Notes: generated from the sequence alone by a model not told the origin. DNA of 8,635 nucleotides from Bifidobacteriaceae bacterium (GCA_030530905.1 JAUMUB010000040.1:1-8635); one strand, 5' to 3'; counted from the first letter of the stretch, positions 1-7,008 are shown. Program-made: numbers and translations.

Positions 1-51
1 CTCTTTGCAAAAGTTACAATCGCAGATTTAAATAATATGCAATTTACGCGA

Positions 52-792
52 TTATAAAGTGAATTTGTGTACGACTTTTGCTTTACCAGTTGAGAACAAG
101 TCACTGATTTCAACAGTTACTGGCGATTCGTCTTCAAGAACATATCCTACAGTAACTGTACCGTTTGCGTTTGGCTGTAATTCAGTATATGTAGAATTGG
201 AATCATATCCTTCTGGGTCTTGCGAATACACTGCCTGGTCTAATGACTTACCATTCTGGAATGCCTTATATGATAATGCAACCATTGCGGAAGTATTCTT
301 TGTGGTTTTATTGGTCCAATCAAAAGTTACGAGTACTGTTGGCTTGTTTTCATAATCGTTAGCACCTTTAACTGCTGAAACGATTTTTACGTGCGCTGAT
401 TTTAAATCACCTTCTGTGTCCTGATCAGTGTTTTTAACTTTTGCAGCTTGTGAAGAGCTTACGCCAGTTGTTTCGTTTACAGCATCATCAATTGCTTTAC
501 CATACATTGCTTGTGTGCCAATAACTATCGCAAAAGATAGAATTGAAACTACTAGTGCTGCTATCGCGAGCTTTCCACCAGACTTCTTCTTTGATTTAAA
601 GGTTGTCCAAACAGCAACAATGCTGAAAATAAAAGCAATAAACCCAAATACTGCTGCAAGATTATTGATAATTGGCACCCAAGATAATATTAAGGCGATA
701 ATGCCAAGTACTAAACCGATAATTGCGCTTACTGATGTTTTCTTCTGTGCATTTGTTGAAACAGGAGTATCTGAAACATTATTTTCTGTCAT
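52..792 (-). CDS. Three-TM membrane protein with DUF4190-like N-terminus and extracellular DUF5067-type domain
   Basis: This 246-residue protein has no assigned function. A short polar, Ser/Thr/Asn-rich N-terminus is followed by three hydrophobic segments at about residues 21-42, 45-65 and 75-97. The basic stretch KSKKKSGGK between the second and third segments and KK at 17-18 both predict a cytoplasmic N-terminus, so the C-terminal half should lie outside the cell. After a Ser/Asp-rich linker (about 100-128) comes a beta-rich domain (about 129-244) with VLVTFDWTNKT and ALSYKAFQNGKSL. This resembles the DUF5067 Ig-like domain of actinobacterial and Firmicute surface proteins. The N-terminal part resembles DUF4190. 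The ATG at 792 has a good ribosome-binding site (AAAGGG, 5 nt spacing). The gene is alone, transcribed away from the tRNA, with its own likely promoter at 894-922. A role in envelope sensing or binding is only a guess. The family assignment is by recognition, not by a search. Confidence 0.85.
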   Translation of the reverse strand: MTENNVSDTPVSTNAQKKTSVSAIIGLVLGIIALILSWVPIINNLAAVFGFIAFIFSIVAVWTTFKSKKKSGGKLAIAALVVSILSFAIVIGTQAMYGKAIDDAVNETTGVSSSQAAKVKNTDQDTEGDLKSAHVKIVSAVKGANDYENKPTVLVTFDWTNKTTKNTSAMVALSYKAFQNGKSLDQAVYSQDPEGYDSNSTYTELQPNANGTVTVGYVLEDESPVTVEISDLFSTGKAKVVHKFTL

Positions 793-832
793 CGTATCCC
801 TTTTCTAAAATTTTCTCTTTTCATAAATACTC

Positions 833-1039
833 TTACGAGTGTTTTCTATAATATATATATGCTGATACTTTTATATGTCCTGAAGAACCACATATTATAC
901 GCAATATAAGAAACGAAGCCAAGAAAGTAAACACGGCATAAGTACACGCCATTACCCAGCAAAACAGAAATACGACTACACTTATACAAGTGCCAATAAG
1001 TTTTGCTTTCACGTCATAACCTATTGGTACAGTATCCAT
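833..1039 (-). CDS. Doubtful small hydrophobic ORF (68 codons)
   Basis: From the ATG at 1039 this frame encodes a 68-residue peptide beginning MDTVPIGYD. It has a hydrophobic block at about residues 14-50 (CISVVVFLFCWVMACTY, then FTFLASFLILRIICG), enough for a two-helix membrane hairpin, and a basic tail (YYRKHS). I do not recognise a family. Several points argue against a real gene. The region upstream of the ATG is the antisense of the tRNA-Arg acceptor stem and has no good ribosome-binding site. The likely tRNA promoter lies inside its first codons. The likely promoter of the DUF5067 gene lies inside its second half. It could be a chance ORF in AT-rich intergenic DNA or the remnant of a membrane gene. 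Confidence 0.2.
   Translation of the reverse strand: MDTVPIGYDVKAKLIGTCISVVVFLFCWVMACTYAVFTFLASFLILRIICGSSGHIKVSAYIYYRKHS
894..922 (-). promoter_or_regulatory. Probable sigma70-type promoter of the DUF5067 gene
   Basis: On the minus strand TTGGCT (917-922) and a perfect TATAAT (894-899) are separated by 17 nt. Transcription would begin near 887, giving a leader of about 95 nt before the ATG at 792. The leader includes an alternating A/T run (about 848-860) and a small hairpin (826-843). The -35 box matches the consensus at 4 of 6 positions. No start site has been measured. Confidence 0.6.
1003..1033 (+). promoter_or_regulatory. Probable extended -10 promoter of tRNA-Arg
   Basis: Upstream of the tRNA the plus strand carries TGG-TACAGT. 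This is an extended -10 element with the TGn at 1025-1027 and the hexamer at 1028-1033. A weak TTGCTT (1003-1008) lies 19 nt upstream. Transcription starting near 1040 would leave only about 5 nt of leader before the mature tRNA 5' end at 1045. Position and extended -10 are good; the -35 and its spacing are weak. Confidence 0.5.
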
Positions 1040-1044
1040 TGTTT

Positions 1045-1121
1045 GGCCCCGTAGCTCAGTTGGATAGAGCAACTGACTTCTAATCTGTAGGTCGCCGGTT
1101 CGAATCCGGCCGGGGTCACCA
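1045..1121 (+). tRNA. tRNA-Arg (anticodon UCU, reads AGA/AGG)
   Basis: A full cloverleaf folds by eye. The acceptor stem is GGCCCCG with CGGGGTC (one G-U pair). The D-arm is GCTC/GAGC, and the T-arm is GCCGG-TTCGAAT-CCGGC. The anticodon loop is CTTCTAA at 1077-1083, so the anticodon is TCT at 1079-1081, which decodes AGA and AGG arginine codons. The discriminator base is A (1118) and the CCA end is encoded (1119-1121). The anticodon stem ACTGA/TCTGT contains one T-T mismatch (1074/1086). The gene converges on dnaG, whose stop codon begins at 1123, leaving a single base between the two genes. Confidence 0.96.
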
Positions 1122-1122
1122 C

Positions 1123-3111
1123 TTATTTCATCACATACAGAGCATTTTGCAGCTCTTTTCGACTTTTTTCTACACTATCGATCTTCTGCAAAATCTCTAT
1201 TTTCTCAACTTCGTTAAGCGAATTCATCTGCCTATGCAAAGATTCGATCTGTCGCAAATATCCTAAATCAAGTAGGCGAACTAGTAATTCAGAAATATAT
1301 TTCTTATACTGACTACGCTGCTGCTGTTCATCCCCTTGAGACTTATCTTTTGCAAGTGGAAGAGGCATTGCACTTAACTCTGTGATTGTTGATTCAATGG
1401 CAACACCGCCCATTTGAACAACTCGGGTCACCCATGTTGTTAAATCTTGAGCAGAGGTTGGCAACTCTCCTACCGCTTTCACAGCCTGAAAAACGGCACG
1501 GAAGATAGGGGCAACAAAATTTTGTGCTTGTAATCGAGAAAATAATACGCCATCTACCATGTATGGCATTTGTAGCAGTGCAGAAATGAACTGCTGTTCA
1601 CATAAGAAAACAGTATCATTAACCCGATAAAACTTCATATTATTCGCAGCAGTAACTGCTGGAATAACAGAGGTGTCAGTAGACTGCATTTGCGCATATG
1701 ACGGGGTTGCGTACGCATCCTCGTCTTTAATTTTTTGTTTACGGCGCTCAGCCAAAACCTCTTTGCGTACAATATCTACGTCAATACCAATTTTTTTTGC
1801 AGTCTTGCGAATGTAAAAATCATATTGAGAACGATCTCGTATTTTCGCAATAATTGGTGACACAGCTCGCATAGCACCGATTTGACCGTTTGAATATTGC
1901 AAGTCAAATCGATCAATTGCAGCATTAATTACAAAATCATATAAAGGCACAGTTTCACGATTAATTAAAGAACGAATTGCCTCGTCCCCATACTGCATTC
2001 TCAAATCGCAAGGATCAAGATTATCGCGCGCAACAGCAACATACGTTTGCGATAAAAATACGGAGTCAAACGAGAATGCTCGCAAAGCCGCTTTTTTACC
2101 AGCGGAATCACCGTCAAAGGTGAACACAATACGCGAACTTTGCGACTGACCCTCCACTTTTAAAGGTCCAACTAATTGAATTCCACCAAATGAATCATCC
2201 GCTACTAGTCGGCGGATTTTCTTAGCATGTTCTTCGCCAAAAGCAGTGCCGCAAGTGGCAACAGCAGTATTAACGCCGGCAATATGGCAAGCCATCACAT
2301 CAGTGTAGCCCTCAACAATCACTGCTTCACGCTTTTTAACTATATTAGGTTGAGCAATATCAAGGCCATACAACACCTGATTTTTATGATATAAAACCGT
2401 GTCAGGAGTATTAATATATTTACCAGAAATAGTGTCATCATCGTAAAGTTTTCTAGCACCAAAACCTAGCACGCGCTTAGAAGCATCACGAATTGGCCAA
2501 GTGGCACGACCTCTAAAATAATCATACACACCGTTATTTCCACGCCTTGCTACACCAGCATCAACCATTTCCTGCTGAGTAAAACCCCTGCTTGCTAAAT
2601 GACGTACCAAATTATCCCAGCCACGCGGAGCATATCCGCAGCCAAAACGTTCACAGTCTGCTTGACTAAAACTTCTACCCGCGAGAAGCTGACGAGCAGG
2701 CAATGCTTCTTGAGATAAGAGTTGAGCGGCGAAAAAATTCTGCGCTTCACTGGTAACTTCTAATAATCGCGAACGTTTCGTGCCTGTGGAACGTTCACTA
2801 CTTGAACCAGACTCAACATGTAGTTCAATATGATATTTATCAGCCAGCATTTCTACAGCATCAGCAAAACTGAGATTATCCTGCTTTTCAAGATAACTAA
2901 AAACATCGCCACCCTCTGAACATCCAAAGCAATGCCAACGCCCAAGCTGTGGCTGCACGTGAAAACTAGGGGTTTTCTCATCATGAAATGGACAAAGTCC
3001 AACAAAATTACCTGTTCCTGATGCTTTTAAATGCACGTTTGCAGACACGATATCATACAAGTCCGCCGTCTGACGAATTTTATCAATATCTTCTTTCTTG
3101 TACTTCGGCAT
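1123..3111 (-). CDS. dnaG: DNA primase DnaG
   Basis: DnaG makes the RNA primers for lagging-strand synthesis and acts at the fork with the DnaB helicase. The protein has 662 residues, a usual length. The N-terminal CHC2 zinc-binding domain shows C40, H43, C61 and C64 (CPFH and CFGC). The catalytic core contains the TOPRIM signature EGYTD (E267), the metal-binding DGDSAG (D333, D335) and DPCD (366-369). A segment of about 20 residues (roughly 305-327) lies between the TOPRIM helix and the DGD strand. It is absent from E. coli DnaG but, as I recall, present in bifidobacterial primases. The C-terminal part (about 500-662) is poorly conserved and helical, as expected for the DnaB-binding domain. 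The ATG at 3111 has a GGGGAAG ribosome-binding site. The gene is last in the GNAT-alr-dgt-dnaG cluster, 28 nt after dgt. It ends with TAA one base from the opposing tRNA-Arg. Confidence 0.97.
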   Translation of the reverse strand: MPKYKKEDIDKIRQTADLYDIVSANVHLKASGTGNFVGLCPFHDEKTPSFHVQPQLGRWHCFGCSEGGDVFSYLEKQDNLSFADAVEMLADKYHIELHVESGSSSERSTGTKRSRLLEVTSEAQNFFAAQLLSQEALPARQLLAGRSFSQADCERFGCGYAPRGWDNLVRHLASRGFTQQEMVDAGVARRGNNGVYDYFRGRATWPIRDASKRVLGFGARKLYDDDTISGKYINTPDTVLYHKNQVLYGLDIAQPNIVKKREAVIVEGYTDVMACHIAGVNTAVATCGTAFGEEHAKKIRRLVADDSFGGIQLVGPLKVEGQSQSSRIVFTFDGDSAGKKAALRAFSFDSVFLSQTYVAVARDNLDPCDLRMQYGDEAIRSLINRETVPLYDFVINAAIDRFDLQYSNGQIGAMRAVSPIIAKIRDRSQYDFYIRKTAKKIGIDVDIVRKEVLAERRKQKIKDEDAYATPSYAQMQSTDTSVIPAVTAANNMKFYRVNDTVFLCEQQFISALLQMPYMVDGVLFSRLQAQNFVAPIFRAVFQAVKAVGELPTSAQDLTTWVTRVVQMGGVAIESTITELSAMPLPLAKDKSQGDEQQQRSQYKKYISELLVRLLDLGYLRQIESLHRQMNSLNEVEKIEILQKIDSVEKSRKELQNALYVMK
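1139..1169 (+). terminator. Candidate intrinsic terminator of tRNA-Arg, inside the 3' end of dnaG
   Basis: On the plus strand the inverted repeat AGAGC (1139-1143) and GCTCT (1152-1156) encloses an 8-nt loop. It is followed by TTTCGAC and a run of six T (1164-1169), about 18 nt after the tRNA CCA end. This is the only terminator-like structure I see downstream of the tRNA. Its bases also form the codons for the last residues of DnaG on the other strand. The stem is short (5 bp) and the T run is interrupted, so strength is uncertain. Confidence 0.5.
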
Positions 3112-3139
3112 TTTCTTCCCCAGTTTGGAACTTTCGCGA

Positions 3140-4417
3140 TTATTTACACATTATCGCATGCAAGGATAATGCGGAGGCATCGGTAAGACTTGCGACCTGA
3201 TCGATTGCAACACGTAATCTTGCATTATCATCAGCAGCATCGAACCAGTCTTGCATGAATGATTGTTCTAGATCATCGCTCGGATTAGGATTATTAGCAT
3301 AAAACACTTCAACTAAATCCGCAACTATTTTTCTTTCTTCATTATATGACGGCTCAGATTCACGCGGATCCATAACAAAATATACTGCCATACCTTTTAA
3401 CGCAACTATTTCATATAAAGTAGATTCAGGTATAACCAGTGAGGCATTATAACGAATTAATGCTCCTCTACCATATGTGTCACGAGTTGCTGATTCTACA
3501 GAGCCAGCAAAACGACCAATGAGTTCACTGGTTAAATTCTTTAATGATGCCAGATCATGACGGGAACCATCGAAATGTTGAGGAAGCATGTTTTCATGCT
3601 GCAAACGCATTATTGCATCCAAAAGTTTTTGCGCATCCCATTTCTCGCCATACCATTGTTGCGTTGCTTCTACCATATTGTCAATAACAAGCGGATCGCT
3701 GAGCTTTCGAGGATCTAAAGCGCCAGTTGCTACTGCATCTTCCATGTCATGAACGCTATAAGCAATATCATCTGATAAATCCATAACTTGACATTCGATT
3801 GGCTTCTTTCCTGCAGGCGCATCTTTTTTCAACCATCGAAATACTTCAATATCATCAGCGTAAACACCAAATTTAACGCTATTCTCACTTTGCGATCTAG
3901 CTTTTGCTTCCTCATAACTCCATGGATATTTAACAGCTGCATCTAACGAGGCACGAGTTAGATTTACACCCGCACTTTGACCGTTTTCGCGGAATATTTT
4001 CGGCTCTAATCGTGTGAGCAAACGTAAGGTTTGCGCGTTTCCTTCAAACCCTCCAATAGAACTTGCAATATTAGCTAAAACTTTTTCACCATTATGGCCA
4101 AAAGGAGGATGACCTAAATCATGCGCTAAACATGCACAATCAACAACATCAGGATCACAGCCTAGCACTGCGCCTAATTCACGTCCAATTTGCGCAACTT
4201 CAAGCGTATGGGTTAAACGGGTGCGCGCAAAATCATCTGTACCAGCAACCAGGATTTGACTTTTCTCACCAAGTCTACGCAGCGCAGATGAGTGAATTAG
4301 ACGAGCACGGTCACGCTCAAAAGCGGTACGCGAGCGAGATTTAGGAGGCTCTTGAACCCAACGCTCCTCGTCAAAAGCACAATACGAACGTTCAGACGAC
4401 TGCAACACGGTATCCAT
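3140..4417 (-). CDS. dgt: Deoxyguanosinetriphosphate triphosphohydrolase-like protein (HD domain dNTPase)
   Basis: This HD-superfamily enzyme cleaves dNTPs to the deoxynucleoside and triphosphate, helping to set dNTP pools. From the preferred ATG at 4417 it has 425 residues. The metal-binding HD residues are H70 (in TRLTHTLEVAQIGREL), H99-D100 (in CLAHDLGHPPFGHNGE) and an aspartate of DLSDDIAY at about 216-217. LIHSSALRRLGEKSQ near residues 40-54 is typical of the dGTPase family. An in-frame ATG six codons upstream (4435) lacks a ribosome-binding site, whereas the 4417 ATG follows GAGGGGG by 5 nt, so I chose 4417. It lies 62 nt after alr and 28 nt before dnaG. A dgt-dnaG pair is common in Actinobacteria and joins nucleotide supply to priming. 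True substrate preference cannot be told from sequence. Confidence 0.95.
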   Translation of the reverse strand: MDTVLQSSERSYCAFDEERWVQEPPKSRSRTAFERDRARLIHSSALRRLGEKSQILVAGTDDFARTRLTHTLEVAQIGRELGAVLGCDPDVVDCACLAHDLGHPPFGHNGEKVLANIASSIGGFEGNAQTLRLLTRLEPKIFRENGQSAGVNLTRASLDAAVKYPWSYEEAKARSQSENSVKFGVYADDIEVFRWLKKDAPAGKKPIECQVMDLSDDIAYSVHDMEDAVATGALDPRKLSDPLVIDNMVEATQQWYGEKWDAQKLLDAIMRLQHENMLPQHFDGSRHDLASLKNLTSELIGRFAGSVESATRDTYGRGALIRYNASLVIPESTLYEIVALKGMAVYFVMDPRESEPSYNEERKIVADLVEVFYANNPNPSDDLEQSFMQDWFDAADDNARLRVAIDQVASLTDASALSLHAIMCK

Positions 4418-4422
4418 ACGAA

Positions 4423-4429
4423 CCCCCTC
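4423..4429 (-). promoter_or_regulatory. Ribosome-binding site that fixes the dgt start
   Basis: The minus strand reads GAGGGGG, then 5 nt, then the ATG at 4417. It lies inside the six-codon extension of the alternative upstream start at 4435, which has no Shine-Dalgarno match. This makes the downstream ATG the more likely start. Confidence 0.75.
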
Positions 4430-4453
4430 ACTCATTAAATTTGAAGCATACTA

Positions 4454-4475
4454 CACATCATAGCGTATGATTGTG
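4454..4475 (-). other. Intercistronic inverted repeat between alr and dgt
   Basis: A perfect ATCATA-CGC-TATGAT hairpin (4457-4471, minus strand) is extended by a CAC/GTG stem with one bulged A (4472), giving nine pairs with a 3-nt loop. It sits 4 nt after the alr stop. No U run follows, so it does not look like an intrinsic terminator. It could shape mRNA processing or stability between the two genes, or be a protein-binding dyad. Confidence 0.45.
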
Positions 4476-4479
4476 CAGA

Positions 4480-5832
4480 CTACAGTATTGTGGATGCATC
4501 TAATAACCGCAAGTCACTTTCTGATAATACGTCACGCGCGCCTAGATATAATCTTGGAATACGATTTCTTAAGCATGTAAAAATTTCATAGCTGATTGTG
4601 TCAGCAGCTTTTGCCCAATCGTCCGCCGTTGGCTCACCAACATTCGCTCCAGCTCCATCACTAAATAATGTGACCGTGTCACCTTCGTGAACGCCAAGCT
4701 CATGAGCATCACCATGTAAATCAATAACGAACTGATCCATGCACACTCGACCAGAAACGTGGAAAACTTTATTTCCTTGCGTTGTTTTCACTAACACTGG
4801 TCCACCAATTTTTTCGACATGAGCAGATCCGAGTTTGTTGTATCCTGAAGCACTACGATGAATACCGTCTGCATATCCTATTGGTACAATTGCAACACTG
4901 GTATCTTGCTCTGTAATATAGGTACGACCGTAAGATATGCCGTATCCTGCTGGCACATGTTTGACTGTGCCTAATTGAGCTTGTAATGTCATTGCAGGCT
5001 GCAGATGATATTTTGAAGGGCTTCCCATTGCCGAATCAGGCTCGTAACCGTACAGCGCAATTCCTGGTCGGACTAGTTCAAAATGAATACTATCGCGAGT
5101 AAGCGTTGCTGCAGTATTAGCTAAGTGTCGAACCTGTGGTGCAATCCCTGCTTCTTGCATCATTGCCGTGCAACGGTTAAACACTGCTATCTGATTGTCA
5201 GTGCACTGCACAAAGCTTGCATTAGCTGGAGCGTCTGCAACTGCTAGGTGGCTCCACTGCCCGACCACTTCGATAGTTCCAGATTTTGCCAAGGCAGCTA
5301 AACGTTGGATAGCAACCGGAAATTCTTCTTGCGTAAAACCGTTGCGACCAAAACCTGTGTCTACTTTCACGTGAACACGAGCAGTTTTATTAATGTTTTT
5401 CGCTGCTTTCATCACAGCATCGATCATTGGCAATGAACCAACTGCAACGTCGATATCATGGCTGATAAGTTCTTCAAGTGGAGCGTGTTTCACGTTATAC
5501 AGCCAGCATAATATTCGACAGCGATCTACCCCAATACCAGCATTGCGCACCATCAACGCTTCACGTGGCTGAGCTGAACCTAACCAGCTTGCTCCACCAG
5601 CAAGAGCTGCTAAAGCTGTTGGGATCACACCGTGACCGTATGCATCTGCTTTTACAACGCCCATAACTGCGGTTTGCGCGCTACGATCTGCATGTTGAGT
5701 GACATCAACTAGGTGACGTATATTATTGCGCAAAGCAATCATGTTTACGATGGCTTGTGCAGGATAAGTGTTACAAGCCTGTTCATAATTGTTTCGAGAT
5801 AGTTCATCGAAATTCCACTGGCTTAAGTCCAT
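4480..5832 (-). CDS. alr: Alanine racemase (PLP-dependent)
   Basis: Alr interconverts L- and D-alanine and supplies D-alanine for peptidoglycan in the cytoplasm. The N-terminal TIM-barrel domain carries the PLP lysine K61 in VVKADAYGHG. It also has VDTGFGRNGF (157-166) and VRPGIALYG (254-262). The C-terminal beta domain holds the second catalytic base Y301 in AGYGISYGRTY, with VPIGYADG (316-323) and GRVCMDQ (361-367). At 450 residues it is longer than the usual 370-390. Part of the excess is an N-terminal extension of about 20 residues: the PLP lysine is at 61 rather than near 39. The ATG at 5832 is preceded by AAGAAG at 5 nt, a moderate ribosome-binding site. An upstream ATG (5846) is out of frame. 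The gene is second in its cluster, 35 nt after the GNAT gene and before dgt. The stop is TAG. Confidence 0.96.
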   Translation of the reverse strand: MDLSQWNFDELSRNNYEQACNTYPAQAIVNMIALRNNIRHLVDVTQHADRSAQTAVMGVVKADAYGHGVIPTALAALAGGASWLGSAQPREALMVRNAGIGVDRCRILCWLYNVKHAPLEELISHDIDVAVGSLPMIDAVMKAAKNINKTARVHVKVDTGFGRNGFTQEEFPVAIQRLAALAKSGTIEVVGQWSHLAVADAPANASFVQCTDNQIAVFNRCTAMMQEAGIAPQVRHLANTAATLTRDSIHFELVRPGIALYGYEPDSAMGSPSKYHLQPAMTLQAQLGTVKHVPAGYGISYGRTYITEQDTSVAIVPIGYADGIHRSASGYNKLGSAHVEKIGGPVLVKTTQGNKVFHVSGRVCMDQFVIDLHGDAHELGVHEGDTVTLFSDGAGANVGEPTADDWAKAADTISYEIFTCLRNRIPRLYLGARDVLSESDLRLLDASTIL

Positions 5833-5867
5833 ATATTCTTCTTCATATTCTTAAAATTGTTGGAATA

Positions 5868-6395
5868 TTAACACTCATGACGCTGGTAAGAGATGCGAAT
5901 ATTATCATCTTTTCGATCGCGTAAAGTAATAAAACCACATCGAACAAATCCTAGTGACTCCACTATGTGTTGCACGGCTTTATTGTTCTTATGAGTATCA
6001 ATACGCACATTGCCGTATCGTTCTAGCACCCATTCAATACAGTTTTTTGCAGTTCCGCGTTCTAAACCAGATGAGGCTAAACGGTGTATGGTGACGTACT
6101 CGTCATCATCAAGCCATGCACCGTCAATGCTCTCATAGTTTGGATCAGCACCCTTGCAAAGCGCGAATTGTGCAAGAATACGCTCAGTATTATCAACCAC
6201 ATCAGTTAATAGCAGTAACCGACTTTGTTGAATATCATCTAGCGTAGCTGACTTTCTAGGGAATTGCGTCCCCCACTGGGTAGGATTACCGTTCTGAATC
6301 ATCATCTGACGTGCATGCTCGTAAATGTCAAGCACTGCAGGCAAATCCTGCATAGTAGCACAGCGCACACTACGTGTCGATGTCACAGTATTCAT
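5868..6395 (-). CDS. GNAT-family N-acetyltransferase
   Basis: This 175-residue protein has the layout of a single-domain GNAT acetyl-CoA-dependent acetyltransferase. It begins with a strand-helix, VRCATMQDLPAVLDIYEHAR (10-29), then NGNPTQWG (35-42), a feature of a subgroup of uncharacterised GNATs. The acetyl-CoA-binding region is at about 102-126 (TIHRLASSGLERGTAKNCIEW), where the RxxGxG/A loop is present in a variant form. The C-terminal part has the typical VRIDTHKNNKAVQHIVESLG block (130-149), with FVRCGFI. The acceptor substrate is unknown. The ATG at 6395 follows GAGG by 4 nt. It is first in its cluster, about 35 nt below the mapped promoter. Its position before alr does not establish a role in alanine or cell-wall metabolism. 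Confidence 0.9.
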   Translation of the reverse strand: MNTVTSTRSVRCATMQDLPAVLDIYEHARQMMIQNGNPTQWGTQFPRKSATLDDIQQSRLLLLTDVVDNTERILAQFALCKGADPNYESIDGAWLDDDEYVTIHRLASSGLERGTAKNCIEWVLERYGNVRIDTHKNNKAVQHIVESLGFVRCGFITLRDRKDDNIRISYQRHEC

Positions 6396-6436
6396 AACGC
6401 CTCACGAAAAACGTAATCTTAAAAGTTGCAAACCTG

Positions 6437-6466
6437 ATTATACGCTTTACAGTAACCTTTTTTCAA
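6437..6466 (-). promoter_or_regulatory. Strong sigma70-type promoter of the GNAT-alr-dgt-dnaG cluster
   Basis: On the minus strand TTGAAA (6461-6466) and a perfect TATAAT (6437-6442) are separated by 18 nt. The predicted start near 6430 leaves a leader of about 35 nt to the GNAT ATG at 6395. The promoter begins 40 nt after the luxS stop. It is the best promoter match I found in the window. Confidence 0.8.
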
Positions 6467-6485
6467 TCACTCACAGCGCTTATAT

Positions 6486-6500
6486 TCTGTTAAAAACAGA
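6486..6500 (-). other. Short hairpin after luxS
   Basis: A perfect 6-bp stem with a 3-nt loop, TCTGTT-TTT-AACAGA, starts 6 nt after the luxS stop. It is AT-rich and is followed by AUAUAAG rather than a U run, so it is at best a weak terminator or a 3'-end stabiliser. It is the only compact structure between luxS and the next promoter. Confidence 0.35.
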
Positions 6501-6506
6501 CCTGTG

Positions 6507-6986
6507 TTATACTATGTTTCTTTCAAAAGGATCAGAACTAATACCCTTATCTAGAATTGCTTTACACCATTCTTTTGCACTGAATAAGCTATGGTCACGA
6601 TAATTACCGCAACTTTCAATGGTGGTGGCAGGAACATCATCCCAGGTTGCCTCATATGCGATAAATTCTAAGGATTCACGCAAAGCTTTAGCAACCTCTT
6701 GAGTGCTATGCTCACCCCAGGTGAGTAAATGGAATCCAGTACGGCAGCCAAAAGGGGAACAATCAATGTAGCCGTCAATACGTTCACGCAATAATACTGC
6801 AATAGTATGTTCAATAGTGTGCAAGCCTGCAGTAGGAATTGCACCCTCATTAGGCTGAACTAGACGCACATCATAATTAGAAATAACATCACCGTTCGGA
6901 CCTTTTTGCGTGTCAATATAACGAACGTATGGTGCTTTTACCAAAGTATGATCTAACTCAAAACTTTCAACAGTGCCTTTTTCCAT
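6507..6986 (-). CDS. luxS: S-ribosylhomocysteine lyase LuxS (autoinducer-2 synthesis)
   Basis: LuxS splits S-ribosylhomocysteine into homocysteine and DPD, the precursor of autoinducer-2, in the activated methyl cycle. All key residues are visible. The metal ligands are H56 and H60 in the HTIEH motif and C126 in [11 protein letters not shown]. The general acid/base residues are E59 and C81 (in SPFGCRTGF). The 159-residue length is usual for the family. The ATG at 6986 follows AAGGA by 5 nt. The gene starts 22 nt after yolD and lies downstream of the Y-family polymerase, so it is probably expressed from their transcript unless it has its own promoter, which I could not identify. The S-adenosylhomocysteine nucleosidase that makes its substrate is not in this window. 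Confidence 0.97.
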   Translation of the reverse strand: MEKGTVESFELDHTLVKAPYVRYIDTQKGPNGDVISNYDVRLVQPNEGAIPTAGLHTIEHTIAVLLRERIDGYIDCSPFGCRTGFHLLTWGEHSTQEVAKALRESLEFIAYEATWDDVPATTIESCGNYRDHSLFSAKEWCKAILDKGISSDPFERNIV

Positions 6987-7008
6987 GAAAATCCTTAACT
7001 TAAAACTG

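Noticed and set aside
18..53. Inverted repeat AATCGC/GCGATT around the stop codon of the DUF5067 gene, as a terminator
   Set aside because: The stem is only 6 bp with a 24-nt AT-rich loop, and no T run follows on the minus strand (GTAACTTTTGC). It may be chance.
59..808. Plus-strand reading frames opposite the DUF5067 gene
   Set aside because: They mirror a well-supported minus-strand gene with a ribosome-binding site and domain structure. They show no recognisable motifs.
826..843. Hairpin AATACTC-TTAC-GAGTGTT followed by TTCT, as a plus-strand terminator
   Set aside because: No plus-strand gene lies upstream that would need it. On the minus strand the fold contains an A-C mismatch and is weaker. 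I treat it as a possible leader structure only.
4385..4394. CGAACGTTCA in dgt and CGAACGTATGG in luxS (about 6921-6932) as LexA boxes
   Set aside because: The actinobacterial LexA box needs CGAAC and GTTCG halves four bases apart. The first lacks the spacer and the second lacks the right half. Both lie inside coding sequence.
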